DNA of 64,000 bases from assembly GCA_018815325.1 (NCBI GenBank), contig JAHIYE010000005.1:46947-110946 (forward strand). Direction: 5' to 3'. Shown here piece by piece: positions 55,432-63,724 of the stretch. Made by a program: the position numbers and the translations under genes. This stretch comes from Gammaproteobacteria bacterium (lineage in GTDB: Bacteria > Pseudomonadota > Gammaproteobacteria > Burkholderiales > Burkholderiaceae_C). The notes beneath the pieces are model-generated. The model made no database searches. It saw nothing but the letters and a program-made list of their open reading frames with translations, and was not told where the DNA came from. The stretch's first letter is position 1; the number at the start of each line of letters is the position of its first letter.

Positions 55432-56825
55432 TCGGCGCAGCGACGCTCCAGCGTGCGCCGGGAGATACCCAGCAACTGGGCTGCCTGGGTTTTGTCGCCC
55501 TGAACAGAATCAAGCACGGTGCGGATGTGCTGTTTTTCGAGCGTGTGCAGGTCGGTCGTAGCAAGCTCAGTTGCAGCAGCAGTCGATTCAGCGGAGGTGG
55601 AGCCACGGCCGCCGACGGAATACAGGGCCGACACATTGAGCGCACCGAGGATCAGCGAGCGTTCGATCAGGTTGTGCAGTTCACGTGCGTTGCCGGGCCA
55701 GTCGTATTGCAGGAGGTAGTCGAGCTCGGTGGCAGAAATGGCCAGCGGCGCGACACCCAGCACAGGACTCAGCTGGGCGATGAAATGCTGCACGAGGTCG
55801 GGGATGTCTTCCTTGTGCTCACGCAGAGGAGGCAGGGTGATCTCCACCACCTGCAGCCGGTAGTACAAATCCTTGCGAAAGCGCCCCGCAGCCACCTCTT
55901 CCTTGAGAGACCGGTTGGTGGCCGCGATGATGCGCACATTGACAGGCAGCAACTGCTCACTGCCCACGGGACGGATCTTGAGGTCCTCCAGTGTGCGCAG
56001 CAGAGTGGCCTGTAGCGGCAGCGGCAACTCGGCGACTTCGTCCAGAAACAGCGTGCCGCCCTGGGCGTAATAGAACAGGCCATCACGCGCCTTGGTGGCG
56101 CCGGTGAAAGCGCCCTTGGCGTGGCCAAACAGTTCGCTCTCGATAAGTTCGGGAGACATCGAGGCGCAGTTGACCGGAACAAAGGGGCCTTGCGCGCGCG
56201 GGCTCAGGTCGTGCAGGGCCCGGGCCACGAGTTCCTTGCCCGTGCCGGATTCGCCCTGGAGCAAGACGGTGCTGTTGACGGCGGCCACGCGGTGCACGGT
56301 GTTCATGAGCGCGTTCATGACCGGCGAATGTCCGATCAACTGGTGGTTGACGCTTTTGCCGCCTGACAGTGTGTGCTTGAGTACGTAGTTCTCACGCGAG
56401 AGCCGCGAGCGTTCGTGGCAGTGCTTCACGGCATTCAGTATCTGCGGCACCCGGAAGGGCTTGAGGATGAAGTCGGAGGCGCCAGCACGCAAGGCCTCAA
56501 TGGCCGTGTCGAGGTCGGCAAAGGCAGTGATCAGGATGACCTCCCCTGAAAAACCCTGGTCCCGCAATTCCTTGAGCCAGCTGACCCCGTCCTGGCCGGG
56601 CAGCGAGATGTCCAGGATGATCAGGTCCACGTGATGACTGCGCAGCAGCGCGGCGGCCTCTTCGGCACTGCTGGCACTGCTGACCGACTGGCAGCGCGGC
56701 ACCAGTGTCTTGACCAGAAAGTTGCGCATGCCCAGCTCGTCATCGACGACCAGGACGGACCAGAAGGGCCAGCCTTCTGTGGTTTTTTCAGTTGGGGAAG
56801 TTGGGGTGTTGGTAGTCACTGGCAT
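55416..56825 (-). CDS. Sigma-54-dependent response regulator of the FDH regulatory pair
   Basis: A 469-residue NtrC-type activator. A receiver (phosphoacceptor Asp72 in LILDISLPG) is followed by the AAA+ domain with Walker A GESGTGKE and an intact sigma-54 contact loop GAFTGA, and by a Fis-type HTH (TQAAQLLGISRRTLERR). It is transcribed away from the formate dehydrogenase operon, and the 432-base gap holds a double dyad that is its likely binding site, so it probably activates that operon with RpoN. It is coupled to the kinase gene, which it overlaps by 16 bases. Confidence 0.93.
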   Translation of the reverse strand: MPVTTNTPTSPTEKTTEGWPFWSVLVVDDELGMRNFLVKTLVPRCQSVSSASSAEEAAALLRSHHVDLIILDISLPGQDGVSWLKELRDQGFSGEVILITAFADLDTAIEALRAGASDFILKPFRVPQILNAVKHCHERSRLSRENYVLKHTLSGGKSVNHQLIGHSPVMNALMNTVHRVAAVNSTVLLQGESGTGKELVARALHDLSPRAQGPFVPVNCASMSPELIESELFGHAKGAFTGATKARDGLFYYAQGGTLFLDEVAELPLPLQATLLRTLEDLKIRPVGSEQLLPVNVRIIAATNRSLKEEVAAGRFRKDLYYRLQVVEITLPPLREHKEDIPDLVQHFIAQLSPVLGVAPLAISATELDYLLQYDWPGNARELHNLIERSLILGALNVSALYSVGGRGSTSAESTAAATELATTDLHTLEKQHIRTVLDSVQGDKTQAAQLLGISRRTLERRCAEWALS

Positions 56826-56942
56826 GCACGATGGTGAACATAAATTCTAGCCCTACATCCGACCAATTCAGTCGGGTAAGCAGAGTTTCAGCCTGTTCGC
56901 AACGACAGCTCGGGGCCGTGCAATGTGCCCATGGGAAAAATC

Positions 56943-56983
56943 TGTCGCGGCATTTGCGACAACTTGTCGCAAATGCCGCGACA
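56943..56983. promoter_or_regulatory. 41-base perfect palindrome, putative activator site
   Basis: Twenty-base arms meet around a single C at 56963 with no mismatch. The palindrome contains two dyads of form TGTCGC-N7-GCGACA (56943-56961 and 56965-56983), whose centres are 22 bases (two helical turns) apart. It lies about 106 bases before the GG of the candidate -24 element, a normal distance for NtrC-type activator sites. Confidence 0.75.
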
Positions 56984-57066
56984 AGTTGGCGTAAATAATT
57001 TGCTGCGACGCAATGTAGATGGTGCAAGTCATTGATTCGTATGTCTCCTGCGGTAGGCGATACAGG

Positions 57067-57083
57067 TTGGCACGGTTCCTGAC
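57067..57083 (+). promoter_or_regulatory. Candidate sigma-54 promoter, weak -12
   Basis: TTGGCACG matches the -24 consensus well, and spacing to the -12 site is right, but the expected TTGC reads CTGA. The call rests on the -24 match and the activator and palindrome next to it. Confidence 0.45.
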
Positions 57084-57257
57084 GGGGGCCTGCTTTAAAT
57101 GTCGGATGGATATGCTGCGCTGCGAGAAAAACAGCGTCAGCGACCAGAAGCAGCCCGATCGTTTGTACGCTTGCTGAATCATGGCCGAGTTGATACATTT
57201 CCCGGAGAGATATGTACTTAAGTTCCTATCAAAAAGGAACACTTCAGGAGATCCACC

Positions 57258-57464
57258 ATGAGTCAATCCCCCGGCAAATTGTCACGTCGCACCCTGTTTG
57301 CGGGTGCGGGTACGGTGGGCGCCATCGCCACCGTGGCCAGTCTGGTACCTGCTGTTCGTGGCGCTCCTGCCGCTCTTGAGCAGCCGCTTGCGAAACCGGC
57401 CAAAGGTGGCGGCTACAGCTTGTCCGAGCATGTCAAGCGCTACTACAAGACCACACTCGTTTAA
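57258..57464 (+). CDS. Formate dehydrogenase region Tat-signal small protein
   Basis: A 68-residue protein of the family seen at the head of formate dehydrogenase operons. A twin-arginine signal (SRRTLFAGAGTVGAIATVASL) occupies residues 9-29, and the mature part of about 30 residues ends GGGYSLSEHVKRYYKTTLV. It may be a small exported partner of the enzyme. It starts the operon with a strong CAGGAGAT ribosome site and lies 20 bases before the alpha-subunit gene. Confidence 0.87.
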   Translation: MSQSPGKLSRRTLFAGAGTVGAIATVASLVPAVRGAPAALEQPLAKPAKGGGYSLSEHVKRYYKTTLV

Positions 57465-57484
57465 AGCCGACAGCTGGAGAATCC

Positions 57485-60448
57485 ATGTCTACCATCCTTA
57501 CCAAAAAGTCCGCAGCTGCAGATGCCGTTGTGCGCTCACCCTTTGTTCACAGCCTGCGCCGCGGTTTGTCGCAGGCCCTGCCCACCATGGACCGGCGCGC
57601 TTTTCTGCGCCGCTCCGGCCTGGGTGTCGGTGTCGGTATCGCTGCCTCCCAACTCACACTGGTCAAGAAGGCCGGTGCTGCCCAGTCGGTTGCCGTTGGT
57701 GACGGCAAGGTCGAAGTCAAGCGCACCGTCTGCACGCACTGTTCTGTCGGCTGTGCCGTCGATGCTGTTGTGGAGAACGGTGTCTGGGTCCGTCAGGAGC
57801 CGGTGTTCGACTCCCCGATCAACCTCGGTGCACACTGCGCCAAGGGTGCCGCCCTGCGCGAGCACGGCCATGGCGAGTTCCGCCTGCGCTACCCCATGAA
57901 GCTGGTCAACGGCAAGTACGAACGCATCAGCTGGGATACCGCGCTGAACGAGATCAGCGCCAAGATGCTGGAGCTGCGCAAGGCCAGCGGGCCGGACAGT
58001 GTCTACTTCGTGGGTTCCTCCAAGCACAACAACGAGCAGTCCTACCTGCTGCGCAAGTTCGTGAGCTTCTGGGGCAGCAACAACTGCGACCACCAGGCAC
58101 GTATCTGTCACTCCACCACGGTGGCCGGTGTGGCCAACACCTGGGGTTACGGTGCGATGACCAACTCGTACAACGACATGCAGTTCAGCAAATGCGCGTT
58201 GTACATTGGCTCCAACGCGGCCGAGGCGCACCCGGTGAGCCTGCTGCACATGCTGCATGCCAAGGAAACCGGCACCAAGATGATCGTGGTCGATCCGCGC
58301 TTCACGCGCACGGCGGCCAAGGCGGATGAGTACATTCGCCTGCGCTCCGGCACCGACATTCCGTTCCTGTTCGGCATGCTGTATCACATCTTCAAGAACG
58401 GCTGGGAAGACAAGAAATACATCAACGACCGTGTCTATGGCATGGACAAGGTCAAGGCCGAAATTCTGGAGAAGTGGACGCCCGAGAAGGTCGAGGAAGT
58501 TTGCGGCGTGCCTGAGGCACGCGTCTACATGGCGGCCGAAATGATGGCCAAGAACCGGCCCTCCACCATTGTCTGGTGCATGGGACAGACCCAGCACACC
58601 ATCGGCAATGCGATGGTGCGCGCTTCCTGCATCCTGCAGCTGGCACTCGGCAATGTCGGTGTGTCCGGCGGCGGTACCAATATCTTCCGCGGTCACGACA
58701 ACGTGCAGGGCGCGACCGACGTGGGCCCGAACCCCGACTCGCTGCCGGGTTACTACGGCCTGGCCGAAGGCTCCTGGAAACATTTCGCCAAGGTCTGGGG
58801 TGTCGACTTCGACTGGATCAAGAGCCGTTATGCTGCCCCGGCCATGATGGGCAAGCCCGGCATCACCGTGTCACGCTGGATTGACGGTGTGCTCGAAAAG
58901 AATGAGTTGATCGACCAGGACTCCAATCTGCGTGGTGTCTTCTTCTGGGGTCATGCACCCAACTCCCAGACCCGCGGTCTGGAGATGAAGCGTGCGATGG
59001 ACAAGCTCGATCTGCTGGTGGTGGTGGATCCCTATCCGTCGGCTACCGCTGCGATGGCGGCGATGCCCGGCAAGCCGGAAGATGCCAATCCCAACCGCGC
59101 GGTTTATCTGCTGCCCGCTGCAACCCAGTTCGAGACCAGTGGTTCGGTGACGGCTTCGAACCGCTCCATCCAGTGGCGCGAGCAGGTGATCGAGCCTTTG
59201 TGGGAGAGCCGCAGCGATCACATGATCATGCACCAGTTCGCCGAGAAGCTTGGCTTTGGCAAGGAGCTGTCCAAGAACTACAAGATGCAGAAAGTCAAGG
59301 GCAATGACGAGCCCGTGGTCGAAGACATCCTGCGCGAGATCAATGCCTCCATCTGGACCATTGGCTACACCGGCCAGACGCCTGAGCGTCTCAAGGCCCA
59401 CATGCGCAATATGCACGCGTTCGACGTGAAGACCCTCAAAGCCAAGGGCGGCAAGGACAAGGAGACCGGCTACGACCTGACAGGGGACTACTTCGGTCTG
59501 CCATGGCCCTGCTTTGGCACGGCGGCGATCAAGCACCCGGGCTCACCTAACCTCTACAACACCTCCAAGCACGTGATGGATGGCGGTGGCAACTTCCGCG
59601 CCAACTTCGGTGTCGAGAAAGACGGCGTGAACCTGCTGGCAGAAGACGGCTCCCACTCTGTGGGTGCCGACATCACCACGGGCTACCCGGAGTTCGACCA
59701 TGTGTTGCTCAAGAAGCTGGGCTGGTGGGACGAGCTTACCGATGCCGAGAAAGCCGCTGCCGATGGCAAGAACTGGAAGACCGATCTTTCTGGCGGCATC
59801 CAGCGTGTTGTCATGCAAAACCATGGCTGCCATCCCTTCGGCAACGCGAAAGCGCGGGCACTGGTGTGGAACTTCCCGGACCCGATTCCCCAGCACCGCG
59901 AGCCGCTGTACAGCAACCGTGCAGACCTCGTGGCCAAGTACCCGACACACGACGACAAGAAAGCCTTCTGGCGTCTGCCTACCCTGTTCAAGACCGTGCA
60001 GGAGAAAAACACGGCCGACAAGCTGCAGGACAAGTTCCCGCTCGTCATGACCTCGGGCCGCCTGGTGGAGTACGAGGGCGGTGGCGAGGAAACCCGCTCC
60101 AACCCCTGGCTGGCCGAGTTGCAGCAGGAAATGTTTGTCGAGATCAATCCGAAGCTGGCTGCTGACAAGGGCATTCGCAACGGCGAACGGGCCTGGGTCA
60201 GCACGCCGACCGGAGCGCGCCTCAACGTGCAGGCTATGGTGACCGACCGCGTGGGTCCGGATACGGTGTTCCTGCCCTTCCACTTCTCGGGACGCTGGCA
60301 AGGTGCCGACATGCTGGCCTATTACCCCAAGGGTGCGGCCCCGATCGTGCGAGGCGAGGCGGTCAACACCGCAACCACCTATGGTTACGACAGTGTGACC
60401 ATGATGCAAGAAACCAAAACGACGATCTGTAACGTCGAGAAAGCATAA
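57485..60448 (+). CDS. fdhA: Formate dehydrogenase alpha subunit (Mo/W, Cys type)
   Basis: A 987-residue molybdopterin (Mo or W bis-MGD) oxidoreductase, oxidising formate to CO2 at the periplasmic side. The Tat signal has RR at 37-38 (DRRAFLRR) after a long 36-residue leader. The N-terminal 4Fe-4S motif is Cys83, 86, 90 and 118. The active-site residue is Cys208 (ARICHSTT, TGT codon), not selenocysteine. Other family landmarks are KHNNEQSYLLRKF and YGAMTNS. Start 57485 has a GGAG ribosome site; an ATG at residue 35 lacks one. TorD at 52650 and fdhD serve its maturation. Confidence 0.95.
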   Translation: MSTILTKKSAAADAVVRSPFVHSLRRGLSQALPTMDRRAFLRRSGLGVGVGIAASQLTLVKKAGAAQSVAVGDGKVEVKRTVCTHCSVGCAVDAVVENGVWVRQEPVFDSPINLGAHCAKGAALREHGHGEFRLRYPMKLVNGKYERISWDTALNEISAKMLELRKASGPDSVYFVGSSKHNNEQSYLLRKFVSFWGSNNCDHQARICHSTTVAGVANTWGYGAMTNSYNDMQFSKCALYIGSNAAEAHPVSLLHMLHAKETGTKMIVVDPRFTRTAAKADEYIRLRSGTDIPFLFGMLYHIFKNGWEDKKYINDRVYGMDKVKAEILEKWTPEKVEEVCGVPEARVYMAAEMMAKNRPSTIVWCMGQTQHTIGNAMVRASCILQLALGNVGVSGGGTNIFRGHDNVQGATDVGPNPDSLPGYYGLAEGSWKHFAKVWGVDFDWIKSRYAAPAMMGKPGITVSRWIDGVLEKNELIDQDSNLRGVFFWGHAPNSQTRGLEMKRAMDKLDLLVVVDPYPSATAAMAAMPGKPEDANPNRAVYLLPAATQFETSGSVTASNRSIQWREQVIEPLWESRSDHMIMHQFAEKLGFGKELSKNYKMQKVKGNDEPVVEDILREINASIWTIGYTGQTPERLKAHMRNMHAFDVKTLKAKGGKDKETGYDLTGDYFGLPWPCFGTAAIKHPGSPNLYNTSKHVMDGGGNFRANFGVEKDGVNLLAEDGSHSVGADITTGYPEFDHVLLKKLGWWDELTDAEKAAADGKNWKTDLSGGIQRVVMQNHGCHPFGNAKARALVWNFPDPIPQHREPLYSNRADLVAKYPTHDDKKAFWRLPTLFKTVQEKNTADKLQDKFPLVMTSGRLVEYEGGGEETRSNPWLAELQQEMFVEINPKLAADKGIRNGERAWVSTPTGARLNVQAMVTDRVGPDTVFLPFHFSGRWQGADMLAYYPKGAAPIVRGEAVNTATTYGYDSVTMMQETKTTICNVEKA

Positions 60449-60458
60449 GGAGACGCAC

Positions 60459-61073
60459 ATGGCACGCATGAAATTTGTCTGCGACGCAGAGCGTTGCATT
60501 GAGTGCAACGGTTGCGTTACCGCTTGCAAAAATGAGAATGAGGTCCCCTGGGGTGTAAACCGCCGCCGGGTTGTGACACTCAACGACGGCATCCCCGGTG
60601 AGAAATCCATTTCCGTGGCCTGCATGCACTGCAGCGATGCACCCTGCATGGCGGTCTGCCCGGTCAACTGTTTCTACCGCACCGACGAGGGTGTGGTGCT
60701 GCACGACAAGGACGTCTGCATTGGCTGCGGCTACTGCTCTTATGCCTGTCCGTTCGGTGCTCCCCAGTTCCCGGCGCAAGGCACCTTTGGTGTACGCGGC
60801 AAGATGGACAAGTGCACCTTCTGTGCCGGCGGCCCCGAGGCCAATGGCAGCCAGGCCGAGTTCGAGAAATACGGGCGCAACCGGCTTGCAGAAGGCAAAC
60901 TGCCGGCCTGTGCCGAAATGTGCTCAACCAAAGCCCTGCTTGCGGGTGACGGCGATGTGGTGGCGGATATCTTCCGCAACCGGGTGCTCAAGCGCGGCAA
61001 GGGCGCCGAGGTCTGGGGCTGGGGTACCGCATACGGATCCAAGCAGGCCGGTCAGCCAGGAGCCAAGTCATGA
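60459..61073 (+). CDS. fdhB: Formate dehydrogenase beta subunit (4 x 4Fe-4S)
   Basis: A 204-residue electron-transfer subunit with four ferredoxin-type clusters: CDAERCIECNGCVTACK, CMHCSDAPCMAVCPV, CIGCGYCSYACPF and the pair CTFC and CAEMC (the last near 145-155). No membrane helix is predicted, so it relies on the gamma subunit for anchoring. The short gap of 10 bases to the alpha gene and overlap with the next ORF (ATGA at 61070) mark one operon. It passes electrons from the alpha subunit to the haem of gamma. Confidence 0.95.
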   Translation: MARMKFVCDAERCIECNGCVTACKNENEVPWGVNRRRVVTLNDGIPGEKSISVACMHCSDAPCMAVCPVNCFYRTDEGVVLHDKDVCIGCGYCSYACPFGAPQFPAQGTFGVRGKMDKCTFCAGGPEANGSQAEFEKYGRNRLAEGKLPACAEMCSTKALLAGDGDVVADIFRNRVLKRGKGAEVWGWGTAYGSKQAGQPGAKS

Positions 61074-61291
61074 AAAAAACCATCTTCATTGCCCTCTCGG
61101 CCCTGATGCTGGTGGCCTGTGGCGAAAAAGCTCAGACCGCCGGCGGCGTCAAGCAAGATGCACCACCCTATAGCGGCACGGGCAAGCCTTTTACCGATGC
61201 AGGCTGGAAACAGGGTGACGAGACCAGCTGGGCTGCTCACCTCAAGACGCGCGCCCAGAACAGTCAGAACGAGTACACCCGAGTCAACTAA
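61070..61291 (+). CDS. Small lipoprotein in the formate dehydrogenase operon
   Basis: A 73-residue lipoprotein precursor. The lipobox is LVAC with Cys17; the mature part of 56 residues is hydrophilic and ends QNSQNEYTRVN. Overlap with the beta gene (ATGA) and tight spacing to gamma make it an operon member. I recognise no family; a membrane-anchored periplasmic accessory of the enzyme is one reading. Confidence 0.8.
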   Translation: MKKTIFIALSALMLVACGEKAQTAGGVKQDAPPYSGTGKPFTDAGWKQGDETSWAAHLKTRAQNSQNEYTRVN

Positions 61292-61302
61292 CAGGAGGCC
61301 TC

Positions 61303-62457
61303 ATGAAAAAAGTGCTTACTGTTGCTTTGTTGACGGCATTTGCCTGGGGCAGTGCATTGGCACAAGCCAAGCAGGACGTGGTGCCCGCAACATCAGTCGG
61401 GGGCATTCAGAGCCAGAACATCATGGATGTCAAACCTGATGCAGATGCTGACCCCAATTACGCCACCCAGACCAATGCCGAGCGCGCCAAGGTGCAGCCC
61501 GGTAACAATGCCCCCATGTGGCGGCAGGTCGGCGCCGGTGTGACGGGTTTCAGCAGTCTGCCCAAGAGCGAGGCGCCTGAGGCGGGCAACCTGATCCAGC
61601 CCTTTGTGCAGTACCCGGGTTCTCGCCTTACCAATGCGGGAGAAGCCTGGCGTCAGGTGCGCAACAACTGGATCATCCCCTATGGCGGTGCGCTGATCCT
61701 CATCGTCATCGGTGCCATTGCACTGTTCTATTTCGGCAAGGGTTCGATCAAGCTGCATGGCACGGAGACCGGACGCAAGATCGAACGTTTCACGGCGTTT
61801 GAGCGTTCGGCCCACTGGGCCAATGCGATTGCCTTCAGCATCCTGGCCATCTCGGGCCTGGTGATGGCGTTTGGCAAATTCTTCATGTACCCGGTGATTG
61901 GCGGAACCCTGTTCGGCTGGCTCAGCTATGCACTCAAGAACCTGCACAATTTTGCGGGTCCTGTGTTCGCCGTGTCGCTCGTGATCGTGTTCTTCACCTT
62001 CTTGCGTGACAACTTCCCCAGCAAGGAAGACATCACCTGGCTGCTCAAGGGCGGTGGCTTGCTTTCCAGCGAAGAGGTGCCGTCGCATCGCTTCAATGCG
62101 GGCGAAAAGCTGGTGTTCTGGGGGGGCGTGTTCTTCCTGGGCATCATCGTGGTGGCGTCGGGCCTGGTGCTGGACAAACTGGTTCCCGGTCTGCTTTATG
62201 ACCGCTACACCATGCAGGTCGCGAACATGGTGCATGGTGTTGCCACGGTGCTGATGATGGCCATGTTCCTGGGCCATATCTATATGGGAACGATTGGCAT
62301 GAAAGGCGCTTACGATGCCATGCGCACCGGACAGGTCGACGAGACCTGGGCCAAGGAGCACCATGAGCTCTGGTACAACGATATCAAAGCTGGCAAGATT
62401 CCCGCTCAGCGCAGTGCCGAGTCAGGCACACCGGCGCAGAAGCCTGTTCAAGCATAA
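61303..62457 (+). CDS. fdhC: Formate dehydrogenase gamma subunit (cytochrome b)
   Basis: A 384-residue membrane cytochrome b556-type subunit. A cleavable signal peptide (to about 22) and a periplasmic region (to about 118) precede membrane helices near 120-141, 170-190, 210-232, 260-285 and 310-335. Candidate haem ligands are the His in SAHWAN, LHNFAG, MVHGVA and LGHIYMG. The extra periplasmic N-terminus makes it longer than E. coli FdnI (about 217 residues). It should deliver electrons from the beta subunit to quinone. Confidence 0.92.
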   Translation: MKKVLTVALLTAFAWGSALAQAKQDVVPATSVGGIQSQNIMDVKPDADADPNYATQTNAERAKVQPGNNAPMWRQVGAGVTGFSSLPKSEAPEAGNLIQPFVQYPGSRLTNAGEAWRQVRNNWIIPYGGALILIVIGAIALFYFGKGSIKLHGTETGRKIERFTAFERSAHWANAIAFSILAISGLVMAFGKFFMYPVIGGTLFGWLSYALKNLHNFAGPVFAVSLVIVFFTFLRDNFPSKEDITWLLKGGGLLSSEEVPSHRFNAGEKLVFWGGVFFLGIIVVASGLVLDKLVPGLLYDRYTMQVANMVHGVATVLMMAMFLGHIYMGTIGMKGAYDAMRTGQVDETWAKEHHELWYNDIKAGKIPAQRSAESGTPAQKPVQA

Positions 62458-62472
62458 ATAGTCGAGGCAACC

Positions 62473-62781
62473 ATGACATTCACCAAATCCAGCGTTGTTT
62501 TTCTGGCCGCGTGTGCCATTGCATCTGCTGCGCTGGCCAAGCTGCCCGCGCCCAGTGACGAAGCCAAGGCCAAGGCTGCCGAAGCAGCCGCCAAAGCTGC
62601 TCATGGCGGCAAGGTAGCCGCTTACCAGCTCTGCAAGGCGCAGGACAAGGCGGCCGCTTCCTACTACAAGACCGCCAAGGCCGACCGCAAGGAAACAAAG
62701 CCTCCCGTTGCCACGCCGCCCTGCGTAGATCCCGGTGCAATGGCGGGGGCACCAGTAGCCGCTGCCGGCAAGAAGAAATAA
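62473..62781 (+). CDS. Small secreted protein ending the formate dehydrogenase operon
   Basis: A 102-residue precursor with a signal peptide ending ASAALA (residue 22), leaving about 80 residues rich in Ala and Lys with two cysteines (in QLCKAQ and PPCVDP). The Lys/Ala-rich helix has no known family that I can name; it weakly resembles PsiF-type repeats. It lies 15 bases after the gamma gene and before a strong terminator, so it belongs to the operon. Confidence 0.75.
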   Translation: MTFTKSSVVFLAACAIASAALAKLPAPSDEAKAKAAEAAAKAAHGGKVAAYQLCKAQDKAAASYYKTAKADRKETKPPVATPPCVDPGAMAGAPVAAAGKKK

Positions 62782-62817
62782 GTTCGTCAGTTCTGATTCT
62801 TCTTTGCGCGTATGGTC

Positions 62818-62853
62818 ATGGGCCCGGGCTTCGCAGCCCTGGCCCATTTTGTT
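62818..62853 (+). terminator. Terminator of the formate dehydrogenase operon
   Basis: A 13-base stem (62818-62830 with 62835-62847, one mismatch) around TCGC is followed by TTTGTTG. It lies before fdhD, which should therefore have its own start or read-through. Confidence 0.75.
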
Positions 62854-62866
62854 GTAGCCTCTCGTC

Positions 62867-63724
62867 ATGACCCAGCTTAATTTGCCCTACCTCACCCAGG
62901 CACGCCTGCCGTTGACGCAGGAGATTGCCGCCGTCAACGAATTCGGGGAGTTGAACCCGGTGTCGATTCCGGCGGAGCGCGCGCTTACGGTCTATGTGGA
63001 CAAGCGCGAGCTCGTCACCCTCATGACGCTGGGCGCCAACCCCGAGCTGCTGGTACTGGGCTTTCTGCGCAACCAGCGCCTGCTCAAGTCGGTGCAGGAG
63101 ATCGAGTCCATCACGGTGGACTGGGATGTCGGCGCGGCTGCCGTGAAAACCCGCCACGGTATCGACCACATCGAGGAGAAAACCTCGCGCCGCGTGGTCA
63201 CCACCGGCTGTGGCCAGGGCAGCGTGTTTGGCGACCTCATGGAAGAGATCGACAGCATTGCACTGCCGCCTGCCTCACTCACCCAGAGCCAGCTCTACGG
63301 CATCGTCAATGCCATTCGCTTGCAGGAGAGCACCTACAAGTCCGCCGGCTCGGTCCACGGCTGCGCCCTGTTCCGGGGTGAAGAGATGCTGATGTTTGTC
63401 GAAGACGTGGGCCGCCACAACGCCATCGACACCATCGCAGGCTGGATGTGGCTGCAAGATATTACGATGATGGAAGGTAACGACAAGGTGTTCTACACCA
63501 CCGGTCGTTTAACCAGCGAGATGGTCATCAAGTCGGCCCAGATGAACGTGCCCATCGTGATCTCGCGCAGCGGCATCACGCAGATGGGGCACGAGGTGGC
63601 CAAACGCATTGGCCTGTGCACGGTGGGGCGTGCGACCAACAAGCACTTTCTTTGCTACAGCGGGGCGGAGAGGTTGAAGTTGCAGCCTGAGTTGGCTGGG
63701 GTTAAGTTGAGGTCGGTTGCTTAA
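62867..63724 (+). CDS. fdhD: Formate dehydrogenase accessory sulfurtransferase
   Basis: Delivers sulfur to the Mo cofactor so that the FDH alpha subunit becomes active. The 285 residues include the loop TTGCGQGS with Cys115, while the second Cys of the usual CxxC motif is replaced by Gly118. Further landmarks are the VSIPAERALTVYVD and FVEDVGRHNAIDTIAGW segments and the final HFLCYSGAERL. Only the first cysteine being kept is worth checking against the E. coli protein. The gene is just after the operon terminator. Confidence 0.93.
   Translation: MTQLNLPYLTQARLPLTQEIAAVNEFGELNPVSIPAERALTVYVDKRELVTLMTLGANPELLVLGFLRNQRLLKSVQEIESITVDWDVGAAAVKTRHGIDHIEEKTSRRVVTTGCGQGSVFGDLMEEIDSIALPPASLTQSQLYGIVNAIRLQESTYKSAGSVHGCALFRGEEMLMFVEDVGRHNAIDTIAGWMWLQDITMMEGNDKVFYTTGRLTSEMVIKSAQMNVPIVISRSGITQMGHEVAKRIGLCTVGRATNKHFLCYSGAERLKLQPELAGVKLRSVA

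Larger units (their letters stand above)
56826..57257. promoter_or_regulatory. Divergent control region of the formate dehydrogenase operon
   Basis: These 432 bases hold no gene I can support. They contain the double-dyad palindrome (56943-56983) and a partial sigma-54 promoter, with GG at 57069-57070 and a weak -12 element. Roughly 180 bases remain between that candidate promoter and the first gene. Confidence 0.6.

Noticed and set aside
56984..57180. Other GG-N10-GC sigma-54 promoter candidates
   Set aside because: The other GG/GC pairs have spacings of 11 or 12 bases; only 57067-57083 has the right spacing, although its -12 element is weak.
58106..58108. Selenocysteine at the formate dehydrogenase active site
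   Set aside because: The codon is TGT (Cys208), not TGA, and no SECIS-type recoding is needed.
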